Part shown: positions 7,341 through 15,421 of the stretch, piece by piece
How the letters are laid out: each line of letters begins with the position of its first letter
How positions within the stretch are numbered: position 1 is the stretch's first letter
From: Salinibacterium xinjiangense
Lineage (GTDB): Bacteria; Actinomycetota; Actinomycetes; Actinomycetales; Microbacteriaceae
Direction of reading: 5' to 3'
Assembly: GCF_014645015.1 (NCBI RefSeq)
Contig: NZ_BMLC01000002.1
Location: 372,001-436,000, forward strand
Length of the DNA: 64,000 nt
The notes under the pieces: model-generated
Told to the model about the DNA's origin: nothing
Databases searched by the model: none
Seen by the model: only the letters and a program-made list of their open reading frames with translations
Position numbers and translations under genes: made by a program

Positions 7341-10042
7341 GCAGCGTAGGCGAGCACATTCGCAGCATTGACGGGGCGGTCTGCAGCAACATTGTTGCAC
7401 TTAGTGACGACCGCGGGCTTCTGTCTCAGAACATGCTGCTGCAGCTCCGAAACCTCGTCGAGGGCGTCGCGGTTCTCATCCACACGAACGACGTCGACAC
7501 CGAGCATGACTACCGTGCTATCACGGCCGCAATCGCTCACATCAAGTCGCGTGGGAAACTCGCGTTCTTAAACCGCTTCTACACGCTTCTTCAGCCGAGC
7601 ACCTCGCACTATACGTTCGACGGTGACAACTCTGAGCGTTTGATGCTCAAGTACTACGAGTATCTCTTGCGAGTCCGCGCGTTCCTCAGCGACACATTCG
7701 AGCTCGAGGTGCTCGCCAATCTGGAATCCTTCCCCGTCGACCTCGATCCGTCACTTCTGGAGTACCACGAGAAGATTGCTGCGCGTATTGTCGCAGTGCG
7801 GAGCCTCCCGGATGTCGGAGATTCGTCTTCGCGGTTTTACGTCCTCAAGACTCGTCCGTTCTTCGTGAACGGTCGGATCTACTACGAGGTGACCTTCACG
7901 AATCCGGTCGACCGCAACAATAAGTTCGATCGGGTGATCGCTTTCACCGATCAGGATGTCGGTGACAAGTACGCCGCGTACCTGACGCTTCGCCCTGAAT
8001 CAATCAACGTGCTCGGGCAGATGATGCCCATCACGGTTATCCGCAAGTGGGCTGTGTCGATCCGCCCGTGTGAGCTTGAGAACTTCGCGCGTCTCGTCGG
8101 TCCGTCTACGAACATCAACTCTGGCGGCCCGGAGTATCGCGCCCTCATGAAGTACCTCACTTCGACCGAGTCGACGTTGGTCGATCTCATGGACCTGCCC
8201 GATCAGCGATACGAACGCGTCAAAGCCAAGGTCACCGAGCGTTCCCGAGACCCGAGAATCTTCCCTGGCCTGGACAGGGCCCGGGAGATCATCAGAGGGA
8301 AGAGGCGCGGTTACATCGTGCTGCGTTATCTGTTGCTCCAGATGAAGAACGTCGTCGTCCGTCAGCAGTACAACTCCGACGGATGTGCGCGGCTGTCCGG
8401 GCTCAACCTTCAGTGGGGCTGCATCCCGTTTGATCAGATGCCCTTTTGTGCATCGCCGATGGGCCACAACCCCCGCTTCCGAGATCTCATAGAAGCCATC
8501 GACTCGACCGGTCGAACCCATGAGCTGCTTGCCCGGCGAGTGAAGAACAACGTGGATCGATACGGGATGCTCTACACGCCCATCGGCGACCTCGAAGGGT
8601 TTGGCGATGTATCGATACTGATCCGACAGCATAACGACGCGCTCTACGGGAACGCGCGCCACCAGGCGCGAAGACTGGAGGTGGATCGGGGTCACGTCTT
8701 CATCCGGGGTTACGAGAATGAGATTGTAGAGATCGTAGAGAAGATCCAAGCCCTCGGGGTTGCGGGCGTCGGAGGTTGGGGGAACGCAATCGACCAATGG
8801 TTGGACGACCGTGCTCAATTGATCGACGATCCAAGCAAGGCCGGCGCCCTCCGATCACTCTTTGGGGAGTCGCGAGTTGCACTCGTCTACGGGGCGGCCG
8901 GGACTGGCAAGACGACGATGGTGAACTACATCGCGAACTATTTCAACGAGTCGCCGACGCTCTTCCTCGCTAACACCCATCCAGCAGTCGACAATCTTCG
9001 TCGTCGCGTTCAATCGCAGCACGCACAGTTCCGGACAATCTCAAGCCACAACTGGCGGAACCAGTCCGACCCGGAGTTCGAAGTCGTCGTCATCGACGAG
9101 TGCAGCACGGTGAGCAACGAAGCACTGCTGAAGGTTCTCCAAGGGACTCGGTTCAAGTTGCTCGTCCTTGTCGGCGACGTGTACCAGATCGAGTCGATTC
9201 AGTTCGGGAACTGGTTCGGGATGATGCGGTCGTTCTTACCACAAGCGTCGGTCTTCGAGCTGGAGACTCCATACCGCACAACAAACACAGCGCTCCTCGG
9301 GCTCTGGCAGAAGGTGCGCAACGTCGAAGACGACATCACCGAGGCGATGACCAGGGGTGGCTACTCGACGATTCTGAACGAGACCCTTTTCGAGCCGCAG
9401 CGCGAAGACGAGATTATCCTGTGCCTCAACTACGACGGGCTCTATGGCATCAACAACATCAACCGGTTCTTACAGAGCAGTAACCCAAGTGCTTCAGTTG
9501 AGTGGGGACCGGCGACTTACAAGGTCGGCGACCCAGTCGTTTTCAACGACAGCGAGCGGTTCAAGCCGCTTATCTACAACAACCTCAAGGGTGTGATCGT
9601 CAGGATCGACCGAGTGCCCGGCCGAGTCCGATTCGAGATCGATCTCGCGAGAGACGTCACCGAGCTTTCAGTCTCGGATACCGAGCTCACTTGGGTGAGG
9701 GGCTCGGTGGTAGCTTTCGACGTGTTCGAGTTGGCCAACAGCGACGATGACGATGCGGCCCTAAATACCTCGGTCCCATTCCAAGTTGCCTACGCTGTCT
9801 CAATCCATCGAGCTCAAGGTCTCGAGTACGAGTCAGTTAAGGTGGTCGTTACTGATGCGAATGAGGATGAGATCTCGCATAGTATTTTCTATACGGCCTT
9901 GACAAGGGCGCGCCAAAATCTTCGAGTGTTCTGGACTCCCGAGACGCAGCAATCAGTGATCGAAAGTCTGGAGCGGAAATCGAGCGCGAGGGACGTGGCG
10001 CTGTTGTCGGGTCGCCGTGCTTTGACTCCTGTAGTCCGATGA
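7337..10042 (+). CDS. SF1 helicase with large uncharacterised N-terminal domain
   Basis: A 901-residue protein starting at a TTG inside the stop of the OLD gene. The C-terminal half is an SF1 (UvrD/RecD-type) helicase: Walker A GAAGTGKTT (about 520-528), Walker B VVVIDECST (about 583), the Q-containing motif LVGDVYQIESI, and motifs V/VI in VSIHRAQGLEYESVKVVVTD and FYTALTRARQNL. Residues 1-500 show no known domain. They include a cysteine- and proline-rich stretch (SGLNLQWGCIPFDQMPFCAS) and a region around FDRVIAFTDQDVGDKYAAYL that looks enzyme-like or nucleic-acid-binding. GajB helicases are about 500 residues, so this chain carries an additional module of about 400 residues. Together with the OLD nuclease it forms a two-gene defence-type operon. 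Confidence 0.82.
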   Translation: MSSVGEHIRSIDGAVCSNIVALSDDRGLLSQNMLLQLRNLVEGVAVLIHTNDVDTEHDYRAITAAIAHIKSRGKLAFLNRFYTLLQPSTSHYTFDGDNSERLMLKYYEYLLRVRAFLSDTFELEVLANLESFPVDLDPSLLEYHEKIAARIVAVRSLPDVGDSSSRFYVLKTRPFFVNGRIYYEVTFTNPVDRNNKFDRVIAFTDQDVGDKYAAYLTLRPESINVLGQMMPITVIRKWAVSIRPCELENFARLVGPSTNINSGGPEYRALMKYLTSTESTLVDLMDLPDQRYERVKAKVTERSRDPRIFPGLDRAREIIRGKRRGYIVLRYLLLQMKNVVVRQQYNSDGCARLSGLNLQWGCIPFDQMPFCASPMGHNPRFRDLIEAIDSTGRTHELLARRVKNNVDRYGMLYTPIGDLEGFGDVSILIRQHNDALYGNARHQARRLEVDRGHVFIRGYENEIVEIVEKIQALGVAGVGGWGNAIDQWLDDRAQLIDDPSKAGALRSLFGESRVALVYGAAGTGKTTMVNYIANYFNESPTLFLANTHPAVDNLRRRVQSQHAQFRTISSHNWRNQSDPEFEVVVIDECSTVSNEALLKVLQGTRFKLLVLVGDVYQIESIQFGNWFGMMRSFLPQASVFELETPYRTTNTALLGLWQKVRNVEDDITEAMTRGGYSTILNETLFEPQREDEIILCLNYDGLYGINNINRFLQSSNPSASVEWGPATYKVGDPVVFNDSERFKPLIYNNLKGVIVRIDRVPGRVRFEIDLARDVTELSVSDTELTWVRGSVVAFDVFELANSDDDDAALNTSVPFQVAYAVSIHRAQGLEYESVKVVVTDANEDEISHSIFYTALTRARQNLRVFWTPETQQSVIESLERKSSARDVALLSGRRALTPVVR

Positions 10043-10176
10043 TGAGTTCATTGCTCATACCTGACAAAGCCACTAACTGAACAATCTGTGTGGCGATTCC
10101 ACGAGCTCAAGTGGGTCTGCTTCGGTTTCGTCAGAGATGTCCTGATGGATCACATCCAGCAGGCGTTAGTGGAATC

Positions 10177-10327
10177 CATTTTTGACTGCATTTTGACTGC
10201 ACTTGAATCAAAACAGCCTGATCATGGTGATCGCGTGGGGTCAAAAATCCCAGTAAAACACTGGGTTGTTGACCCTCGCCCGCGCCACCAAAAGGGCGGA
10301 TATCGGGTTCGAGTCCCTCCAGGGGCA
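10177..10327 (+). repeat. Right direct repeat of the OLD/helicase module (att-like copy B)
   Basis: Counterpart of 2881-3025. It starts with two tandem TTTTGACTGCA units, then CACTTGAATCAAAACAGCCTG, ACTGGGTTGTTGACCCTCGC and GGATATCGGGTTCGA. It ends in GAGTCCCTCCAGGGGCA (10311-10327), which looks like the T-loop, T-stem and acceptor strand of a tRNA 3' end. The upstream part of a tRNA is absent, so this is an attachment-site relic and not a gene. Confidence 0.65.
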
Positions 10328-10339
10328 CGAATGAGAAGT

Positions 10340-10366
10340 AGCCCCACCTAGCGTGGGGCTTTCTCG
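10340..10366 (+). terminator. Hairpin terminator after the defence operon
   Basis: AGCCCCAC (10340-10347) pairs perfectly with GTGGGGCT (10353-10360) across a 5-base loop, followed by the T-rich TTCTCGTT. It lies about 300 bp after the helicase gene, just past the att-like repeat. Confidence 0.6.
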
Positions 10367-10516
10367 TTCGAACAACTGGGCTGCTTCGCATTCGTGCCCA
10401 TGGGTGGCCCCTCCGACAACGGGGGTCCCCGCCCGCGCAGTCCGTCGCATCGCGCCTGACGCGGACTTCAGGATGCGCGTAACCGCGTGATGTGTCGGCG
10501 GCTCGGGTGGGGCGTC

Positions 10517-10656
10517 GAGTCCCTCCAGGGGCACTTCGGTAAAATACTGGTCAGAGCGGTTATTGTCTTGCAAAGATGTGGATTTAGAATCCCATTTGCC
10601 CACAATTGTGGAGCGTCATTCTGTGATTCCGGGCTTTTGCCCACCGTTTGCCCACA
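10517..10656 (+). repeat. Att-like copy C with TTGCCCAC repeats
   Basis: The core GAGTCCCTCCAGGGGCA (10517-10533) is identical to copies B and D. It is followed by CTTCGGTAAAATACTGGTCA, then TTTGCCCACAATTGTGG (10595-10611). The 20-mer TTGCCCACCGTTTGCCCACA (10637-10656) is identical to 16790-16809. The spacing and order resemble integrase arm-site and core arrangements, but no integrase is nearby. Confidence 0.55.
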
Positions 10657-10807
10657 TTTGAAAAATTTCTGACGGCGGAAGTGGATCTTGCGACGTTACG
10701 TTCGGGGTCCGAGTTTGCCACGACACGGATGATCGCACGATGGCTTCTCGGGTCCACAATGCGACTCTCACCAGCCGGAAATTAGACCATTCTCAGGGGT
10801 GTGACCA

Positions 10808-10823
10808 TGTCACCTAACCGTGC
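10808..10823. repeat. Inverse copy of IS3-remnant terminus
   Basis: TGTCACCTAACCGTGC is the exact reverse complement of 13293-13308, the terminus next to the IS3 OrfB remnant. It overlaps the GTG start of the DinB-like gene. A 16-bp match could arise by chance in a window of this size, so the IS-end reading depends on the position at both ends. Confidence 0.4.
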
Positions 10824-11317
10824 GTCTGACCCATTCGTTCACCCGCATCCCACCGATCATCGGCAAAGCCATCGCGGACCTCAGCTCCGAGCAATTCGCT
10901 TACAGGCCGGCATCTGGAACGAACACGATCGCTTGGCTCGCCTGGCACTCCGCGCGCGGGCAGGATGTTCAGATCGCCGACCTTGCCGACACCACCGAGC
11001 AAATCTGGACGGTATCAGGCTGGTATGGCCGCTTCGCACTACCGTTCGGGCCGGACGAAATGGGATACGGGATGAGTCAAGGCGAAGTCACCCGGGTGAT
11101 CGCCACCGAAGCGCTGGTGAACGGGTACCTCACCGCGGGGACCGAGGCATCGATCGCGTACCTCGGCGAGCTCTCCGCAGTAAATTTGGACGAGGTCATC
11201 GACCCGAACTGGAACCCACCTGTCACACGCGGCGCTCGGCTCGTGAGTGTCATCAACGACTGCCTGCAACACGCCGGGCAGGCGTCATACGCCCGCGGAA
11301 TGCTTGACCGCACATAG
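10820..11317 (+). CDS. DinB/DUF664-family protein, possibly N-terminally clipped
   Basis: 165 residues from a GTG. It matches the actinobacterial DinB-like (DUF664, mycothiol-S-transferase-like) four-helix family: FTRIPPIIGKAIADLSSEQF, then NTIAWLAWHSARGQDVQIAD, then W-x(n)-GRFALPF and GYGMSQGEV, and a C-terminal CLQHAGQASYARGM. In this family three histidines normally bind a metal; H43 (LAWHSARGQD) and H150-type (QHAGQ) are visible. Family members usually begin with several more residues (xLLLDAF). Here the frame has a TGA at 10802 and the bases just upstream match an IS-end sequence, so the native N-terminus may have been replaced. Substrate thiol and physiological role are unknown. Confidence 0.72.
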   Translation: MRLTHSFTRIPPIIGKAIADLSSEQFAYRPASGTNTIAWLAWHSARGQDVQIADLADTTEQIWTVSGWYGRFALPFGPDEMGYGMSQGEVTRVIATEALVNGYLTAGTEASIAYLGELSAVNLDEVIDPNWNPPVTRGARLVSVINDCLQHAGQASYARGMLDRT

Positions 11318-11717
11318 AAAGAGCACCGCCAGGCCGCCGTCCGAGGCCCGCATCGGTCGCCCATGGATAACGACTCACCCCACCCCGAAGCAAAAAAGGG
11401 ACGATCTCGGGCCGAATTTGAGAGCACTTTCAGAGATCGAATCAAGGGTGCTTTTCAACTTCTGAGATGCCCACGAGTGGACCGGCGTGCGAACCCACGT
11501 AGAGACCCAGACCACCGCCACGGTCGTTACCGCGGAAGTATCCCCAAGCAGACCGCAGCGCCCATGCCAGAACCCAGGTTTCGCGAGCGTTTCATTGATG
11601 CGTCACGCGCGCCACTTCGGGCAGGTGAGAGAAGTCTCGTCAAAATCTTGACAGACTTTAGCCGGGGAGTGTAAGACGAGCACAACGGAACAGCTGACTC
11701 AACGAAGAAGGCGCCCC
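11318..11717. other. Intergenic region upstream of FAD oxidase; possible promoter
   Basis: No gene recognised. At 11648-11653 there is TTGACA, and 18 bases later TAAGAC (11672-11677), a weak candidate promoter for the FAD oxidase 40 bp downstream. Nothing else stands out. Confidence 0.35.
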
Positions 11718-13130
11718 ATGACACTTACCACTCCGTACGACGTACAGGCTTTGAGAGCAACCATGGAGGGTTCCCTGATCGCAGGTGAGGATCCCGAATA
11801 TGACGAAGCACGCAGGGTTTGGAACGCTGACATCGACCGACGGCCTGCGCTGATCGCCCGGTGTGCGTCATCGTCTGACGTCGCCTCGGCCGTGGGTTGG
11901 GCGCGCGAGCATGCTGTCGAGATCGCGGTCCGCGGTGGCGCGCACAGCATGTCTGGTGCCTCCAGCGTCGACGGCGGCTTGGTGATCGACCTCAGTGCGA
12001 TGCGGAGCGTGATTGTGGATCCGGTGGCCAAGCGGGCTCGCGTCGGAGGTGGTGCTCTGCTCGGGGACCTGGACGCTGCATGTCAGGCACATGGACTGGC
12101 GGTGCCAGCTGGAATGATTTCCCACACCGGCGTAGGGGGTCTCACGCTCGGTGGCGGGATGGGCTGGCTGACCCGGAAGGCAGGACTGACGATCGACAAT
12201 CTGCTTTCGGCCGAGATTGTGCTCGCAGACGGACATATCCAAAGGACCTCCGACCAGGAGCATCCTGAACTTTTCTGGGCGCTGCGTGGCGGAGGCGGGA
12301 ACTTCGGCGTTGTTACCGAGTTCGAGTTCCAGTTGCTGGAGGTCGGCCCGATAGTGGATTTCGGACTATTTTTCTGGAGCCTCGATCAAGGTACCCAGCT
12401 GCTGCGCTTCTTCACAGACCTGATGGCCACGTTGCCTCGCGACCTCAACATTGTGTTCGCGGCCCTCAACGCGCCGCCCGCGCCATTCGTGCCCGAGAGG
12501 TACCATTTTCAGCCCGGTTACGCGTTGCTTCTCACCGGTTTCGGTGGCACCGAACAACATGCCGCTGTTGCTGCGCGGATCCGTGCGTTTGAGCCACCAC
12601 TCTTTGAGATGGTCAATCCCATGCCATACCTGGCTGTCCAGCAACTGCTCGACGAGCCGAACGCGTGGGGACATTTCAACTATGAAAAATCGACGTATCT
12701 CACTGACCTGTCCGACGACGCTGTCGATGTGATCACCGACCACGTACCGCGAAAGGCCTCACCGATGTCGGTGACCCTGATCTACAGGCTTGACGAGGCG
12801 TACTGTGACGTCGCCGAGAACGACACCGCGTTCGGGGGGAAACGAACGCCTCAGTACTCAGTCTTCATCATCGCCGTTGCACCAGACAAGCAGTCGCTCG
12901 GACCCGACCGAGAGTGGGCCAGATCGTTCTGGGAAGCGCTCCAGCCCGCCGCCCTTGGAGCCGGTTCCTATGTCAACAGCATGGCCGAGTATGACAACGA
13001 GCTCCTGCGCGCCACCTATGGCACCGACAAGCTCGCGCGGCTGGCGCGTATAAAATCCGAGTACGACCCAGACAATTTTTTCCACCGCAACATCAACATT
13101 AAACCGGCTGAGTCTCGGGGCACCATCTGA
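11718..13130 (+). CDS. FAD-linked oxidase, berberine-bridge-enzyme-like
   Basis: A 470-residue VAO/PCMH-fold oxidoreductase. The N-terminal FAD-binding domain has VRGGAHSMSGAS (about 71-82), in which the histidine is the usual 8-alpha covalent FAD attachment site, and GVGGLTLGGGMGWLTRKAG (about 136-154). The place where bicovalent members have a cysteine reads SHTGVGGL, so attachment is probably through histidine only. The C-terminal BBE element DPDNFFHRNINIKP is present. There is no signal peptide, so it is cytosolic. Such enzymes oxidise sugars, alcohols or secondary metabolites with O2; the substrate cannot be told here. It stands alone, preceded by a gap and followed by an IS3 remnant, and may be imported cargo. 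Confidence 0.85.
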   Translation: MTLTTPYDVQALRATMEGSLIAGEDPEYDEARRVWNADIDRRPALIARCASSSDVASAVGWAREHAVEIAVRGGAHSMSGASSVDGGLVIDLSAMRSVIVDPVAKRARVGGGALLGDLDAACQAHGLAVPAGMISHTGVGGLTLGGGMGWLTRKAGLTIDNLLSAEIVLADGHIQRTSDQEHPELFWALRGGGGNFGVVTEFEFQLLEVGPIVDFGLFFWSLDQGTQLLRFFTDLMATLPRDLNIVFAALNAPPAPFVPERYHFQPGYALLLTGFGGTEQHAAVAARIRAFEPPLFEMVNPMPYLAVQQLLDEPNAWGHFNYEKSTYLTDLSDDAVDVITDHVPRKASPMSVTLIYRLDEAYCDVAENDTAFGGKRTPQYSVFIIAVAPDKQSLGPDREWARSFWEALQPAALGAGSYVNSMAEYDNELLRATYGTDKLARLARIKSEYDPDNFFHRNINIKPAESRGTI

Positions 13131-13502
13131 CCGCGAGCCGTCTTGGCTATCTGTAGCCGGACGGACACAATCAGTTCGACGTGGACTCGCTGACTACACC
13201 AGACGGTAAAGATGGCTTCGTGGACGAGGTCTATGCCGCGAATATTCTCTTCGGGATACGGCGAGACACCGCCTCGGAAAAGTGGGTCTGCTGCACGGTT
13301 AGGTGACAGTTTCTAGTCACGCAGCCAGTGCGGCTGGCGTGTTCATGATGGCCTCGAATTGCGATCCTGAGGTCCTCGCGGGTGGCTTAAGAGCGGCGGT
13401 CGAGGACGTTCTTCTGCAGCAGACCCCTTCGACACCACGCACAGTTCACTAATCTACTCGGAGCCATCAGACGCGATCGCTGAGGGAAGCGCGGACCTCA
13501 GA
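13131..13502. other. Gap with IS3 transposase remnant
   Basis: Non-coding apart from the decayed IS3 OrfB end at 13293-13425. Bases 13131-13292 show no recognisable feature. Confidence 0.55.
13293..13425 (-). mobile_element. IS3-family element remnant (end of OrfB transposase and terminus)
   Basis: On the minus strand, reading from about 13425, the frame gives LLQKNVLDRRS-stop-ATREDLRIAI. After a deletion and frame change it gives QFEAIMNTPAALAA followed by TGA (13317-13319). These are the known C-terminal signatures of IS3-group OrfB integrases (xLQ+NVLxRxxWATREELRxAI ... PxEFEAIMxTPAAxAA). The central YHRRRRQ part is lost. Beyond the stop, the terminus runs to GCACGGTTAGGTGACA (13293-13308), whose exact inverse is at 10808-10823. 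The element is dead. Confidence 0.65.
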
Positions 13503-13763
13503 TCAGTAGTGTTCGCGGGCCTGCAGGACGACGATGCGGTCGTCGGTGACGTAGTAGACCAAGCGGTTCGCGTCGTCGATGCGGCGCGACCACGCGCCGG
13601 AGAGGATGTGTTTGAGGGGTTCCGGTTTGCCGATACCAGCGAACGGATCGCGCAGCGAGTCGGTGATCAGTTGATTGATGCGCTTGAGGGTCTTGCGGTC
13701 CTGGGTCTGCCAGTAGACGTAGTCCTCGCACCCGTTCGGGTCGAAGGCGATCGTGCGCGTCAC
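13503..13763 (-). CDS. yoeB: YoeB-family mRNA interferase toxin
   Basis: 86 residues from a GTG at 13763: a Txe/YoeB toxin of the RelE superfamily. It carries AFDPNGCEDYVYWQTQDRKT, INQLITDSLRDPFAGIGKPE, LKHILSGAWSRRIDDANRLV and the terminal REHY. The family's catalytic residues (Glu, Arg, His and the C-terminal Tyr) have visible counterparts in KPEPLKH, WSRRID and REHY. Known members cut mRNA at the ribosomal A site. The start overlaps the stop of a truncated YefM-like antitoxin (GTGA at 13760-13763). The toxin looks intact, so either an antitoxin is supplied elsewhere or the locus is silent. It is divergent from the homocysteine methyltransferase gene. Confidence 0.88.
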   Translation of the reverse strand: MTRTIAFDPNGCEDYVYWQTQDRKTLKRINQLITDSLRDPFAGIGKPEPLKHILSGAWSRRIDDANRLVYYVTDDRIVVLQAREHY

Positions 13764-13875
13764 GCGTCCAGGAGGTCGTGCTGCTGGAACTCGCCTCGCC
13801 GGGCTCGATCGATCGCCGCGAGTAACCGCTCTGCGTTTGCGGGGTTCCGCAGCAGGTAGGCCGTCTCCGTTCGGC
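13760..13875 (-). pseudogene. Truncated YefM/Phd-like antitoxin (C-terminal piece)
   Basis: The minus frame that ends at 13760 reads ETAYLLRNPANAERLLAAID-RARRGEFQQHDLLDA. This is the C-terminal toxin-binding part of YefM-type antitoxins. Upstream of about 13875 the frame gives no DNA-binding Phd/YefM fold. The frame passes instead into the region antisense to the next gene's start. The DNA-binding half and native start are therefore missing, which should abolish autoregulation and probably production. Confidence 0.65.
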
Positions 13876-14009
13876 AGCATCGGGGAATCCAGCAACCGCT
13901 GGGCCGTGCGATGGCGATGGACGACGATGCGTCACAGTAGGCGCCAACACCGGCCTTGACATCACGCGCCGAAAAGGACGATAGTTTCTCCCGACCCGAG
14001 GGGATTCGC

Positions 14010-14909
14010 ATGAAGACATCCGACATTTCCATGACCGACGGCGGCATCGAGACCGTTTTGGTTTTTCACGAAGGAATCGACCTGCCCGACTTCGCAGCGT
14101 TTCCGCTTCTCTACGACGAGACAGGGCGCGTCGCAATGCGCCGATACTTCGAGACCTTCTTGAGCATCGCGCAGCAGCGTGGGGTGCCGTTTGTCATGGG
14201 AACCCCGACTTGGCGGGCAAACCGGGAGTGGGGCGAGCGCCTTGGATATACCCCGGATGCACTGGCGCGGGCGAACGCGGAAGCTGTGGCTTTCGTGCGT
14301 GAGGTTGCTGCGAGCCACCCCGCCGTGGAGATTGTCGTCGAAGGGGTTTTAGGCCCACGCGGCGACGGCTACGTGGTCACCAATCGCATGACCGTTGATG
14401 AGGCCGAGGCCTATCACTCCGAGCAGATCGCCTCGCTCGTTAACGCAGGTGTCGATCGAATTTCAGCCCTCACGATGACCTACGCGGAGGAAGCAATCGG
14501 CGTGGTTCGTGCCGCTCGGGCGCTCGGAGTGCCGGTCGTGCCGTCATTCACGGTGGAGGTCGACGGAAGCCTTCCCGACGGAACAAGTCTCGGCGAGGCG
14601 ATTGAGCTCGTCGATGCCGCCACCGATGCAGCGGCCGCCTACTTCATGGTCAACTGCGCACACCCGACTCACATCAGCCACGCTCTCGACAACCCGGCGA
14701 CGGCGGATCGGATCGGCGCCCTCAGAGTAAACGCATCCAAACGGTCTCACGCGGAGCTCGATGAGGCAGAGGAGCTCGATGAGGGCGATCCTGTTGCGCT
14801 GGGTATCGACAACGCAGCGCTGAAGATTATGCTTCCGCGAGTGCAGGTGCTCGGTGGGTGCTGCGGCACGGATGCTCGCCACGTCGCTGAGATCATCGAC
14901 GCCTGGTGA
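14010..14909 (+). CDS. Homocysteine S-methyltransferase family protein
   Basis: 299 residues from the ATG at 14010, preceded by GAGGGGA at about 6 bases; a longer frame from 13956 lacks a ribosome site. The zinc-thiolate motifs of the family are visible: the first cysteine in MVNCAHPTHI (about 217) and the pair in LGGCCGTDARH (about 285-286). The N-terminal DGGIETVL is the family's typical barrel start (normally DGG-x-xTxL). Members transfer a methyl group from S-methylmethionine, betaine or similar donors to homocysteine or selenocysteine. Donor and acceptor cannot be predicted. It stands alone and is cytosolic. Confidence 0.82.
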   Translation: MKTSDISMTDGGIETVLVFHEGIDLPDFAAFPLLYDETGRVAMRRYFETFLSIAQQRGVPFVMGTPTWRANREWGERLGYTPDALARANAEAVAFVREVAASHPAVEIVVEGVLGPRGDGYVVTNRMTVDEAEAYHSEQIASLVNAGVDRISALTMTYAEEAIGVVRAARALGVPVVPSFTVEVDGSLPDGTSLGEAIELVDAATDAAAAYFMVNCAHPTHISHALDNPATADRIGALRVNASKRSHAELDEAEELDEGDPVALGIDNAALKIMLPRVQVLGGCCGTDARHVAEIIDAW

Positions 14910-15421
14910 GGTGGCGACGACTGCGATCGGTGAGACCTGCACTCGGTCGGTCACGACAGCCCGTGTGGTGGGGCGAGACGTCGTTCACATTTTTCGCGGG
15001 TTTGCCGAAGCAAAAACGAACCAAGCGCGAAGCTCAGCGGAACGTGCAGACGCAACGCCTCTCCAAGCTGACAGACCTAACGAACGCAGAAATCGCGTCC
15101 GTTGAACTCGGAATGACGGTCGCCTCTCGTTAAATGACAGGTCACGCTGCACCGGGAACAGACGGTTCGGCTCCACAAGGTCCGGATTGGCTTGTCGCCG
15201 AAGTAAACGCATTTACGACGTTCCGCGAGGCCGTGCTGGCTCGTCGTCGCTAGCATCCGGTCTTCTCCGCACCCCCACCATTCGCTGTTTGTCAGCGTGT
15301 CCTCACTCCCACCCGACTGAGCACCTTGAGCACAGCGCTCGCGGCGAAGCCCGTCTTGGCGTGATCTGGGCTGTGCGAGGGAACTGCCAAACGTGCGGGA
15401 TCGAATCGTGGCGGAAGCAAC
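14910..15421. other. Gene-free stretch
   Basis: About 510 bp. A 75-codon frame (14906-15133) has a lysine/arginine-rich middle (PKQKRTKREAQRN) but no recognisable fold or ribosome site, and I do not call it. No repeat, terminator or RNA was recognised. Confidence 0.5.

Larger units (their letters stand above)
10043..10819. other. Gene-free junction with att-like repeats and a terminator
   Basis: Holds the right direct repeat (10177-10327), a hairpin terminator (10340-10366), a second att-like motif with TTGCCCAC repeats (10517-10656) and a possible IS-end sequence (10808-10823). A short frame at 10088-10351 runs through the repeat and has no protein-like features. No gene is called. Confidence 0.6.

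Noticed and set aside
10261-10330. tRNA gene at the GGTTCGAGTCC motif
   Set aside because: Only a T-arm and acceptor-strand likeness is present; no D-arm, anticodon arm or 5' acceptor strand can be folded upstream.
10088-10351. 87-codon frame through att-like copy B, resembling an integrase tail
   Set aside because: No integrase motif (R..HxxR..Y) is present and the corresponding frame is not kept in copy A.
14906-15133. 75-codon basic frame after the homocysteine methyltransferase
   Set aside because: No ribosome site, no family pattern, and the frame overlaps the previous stop by chance.
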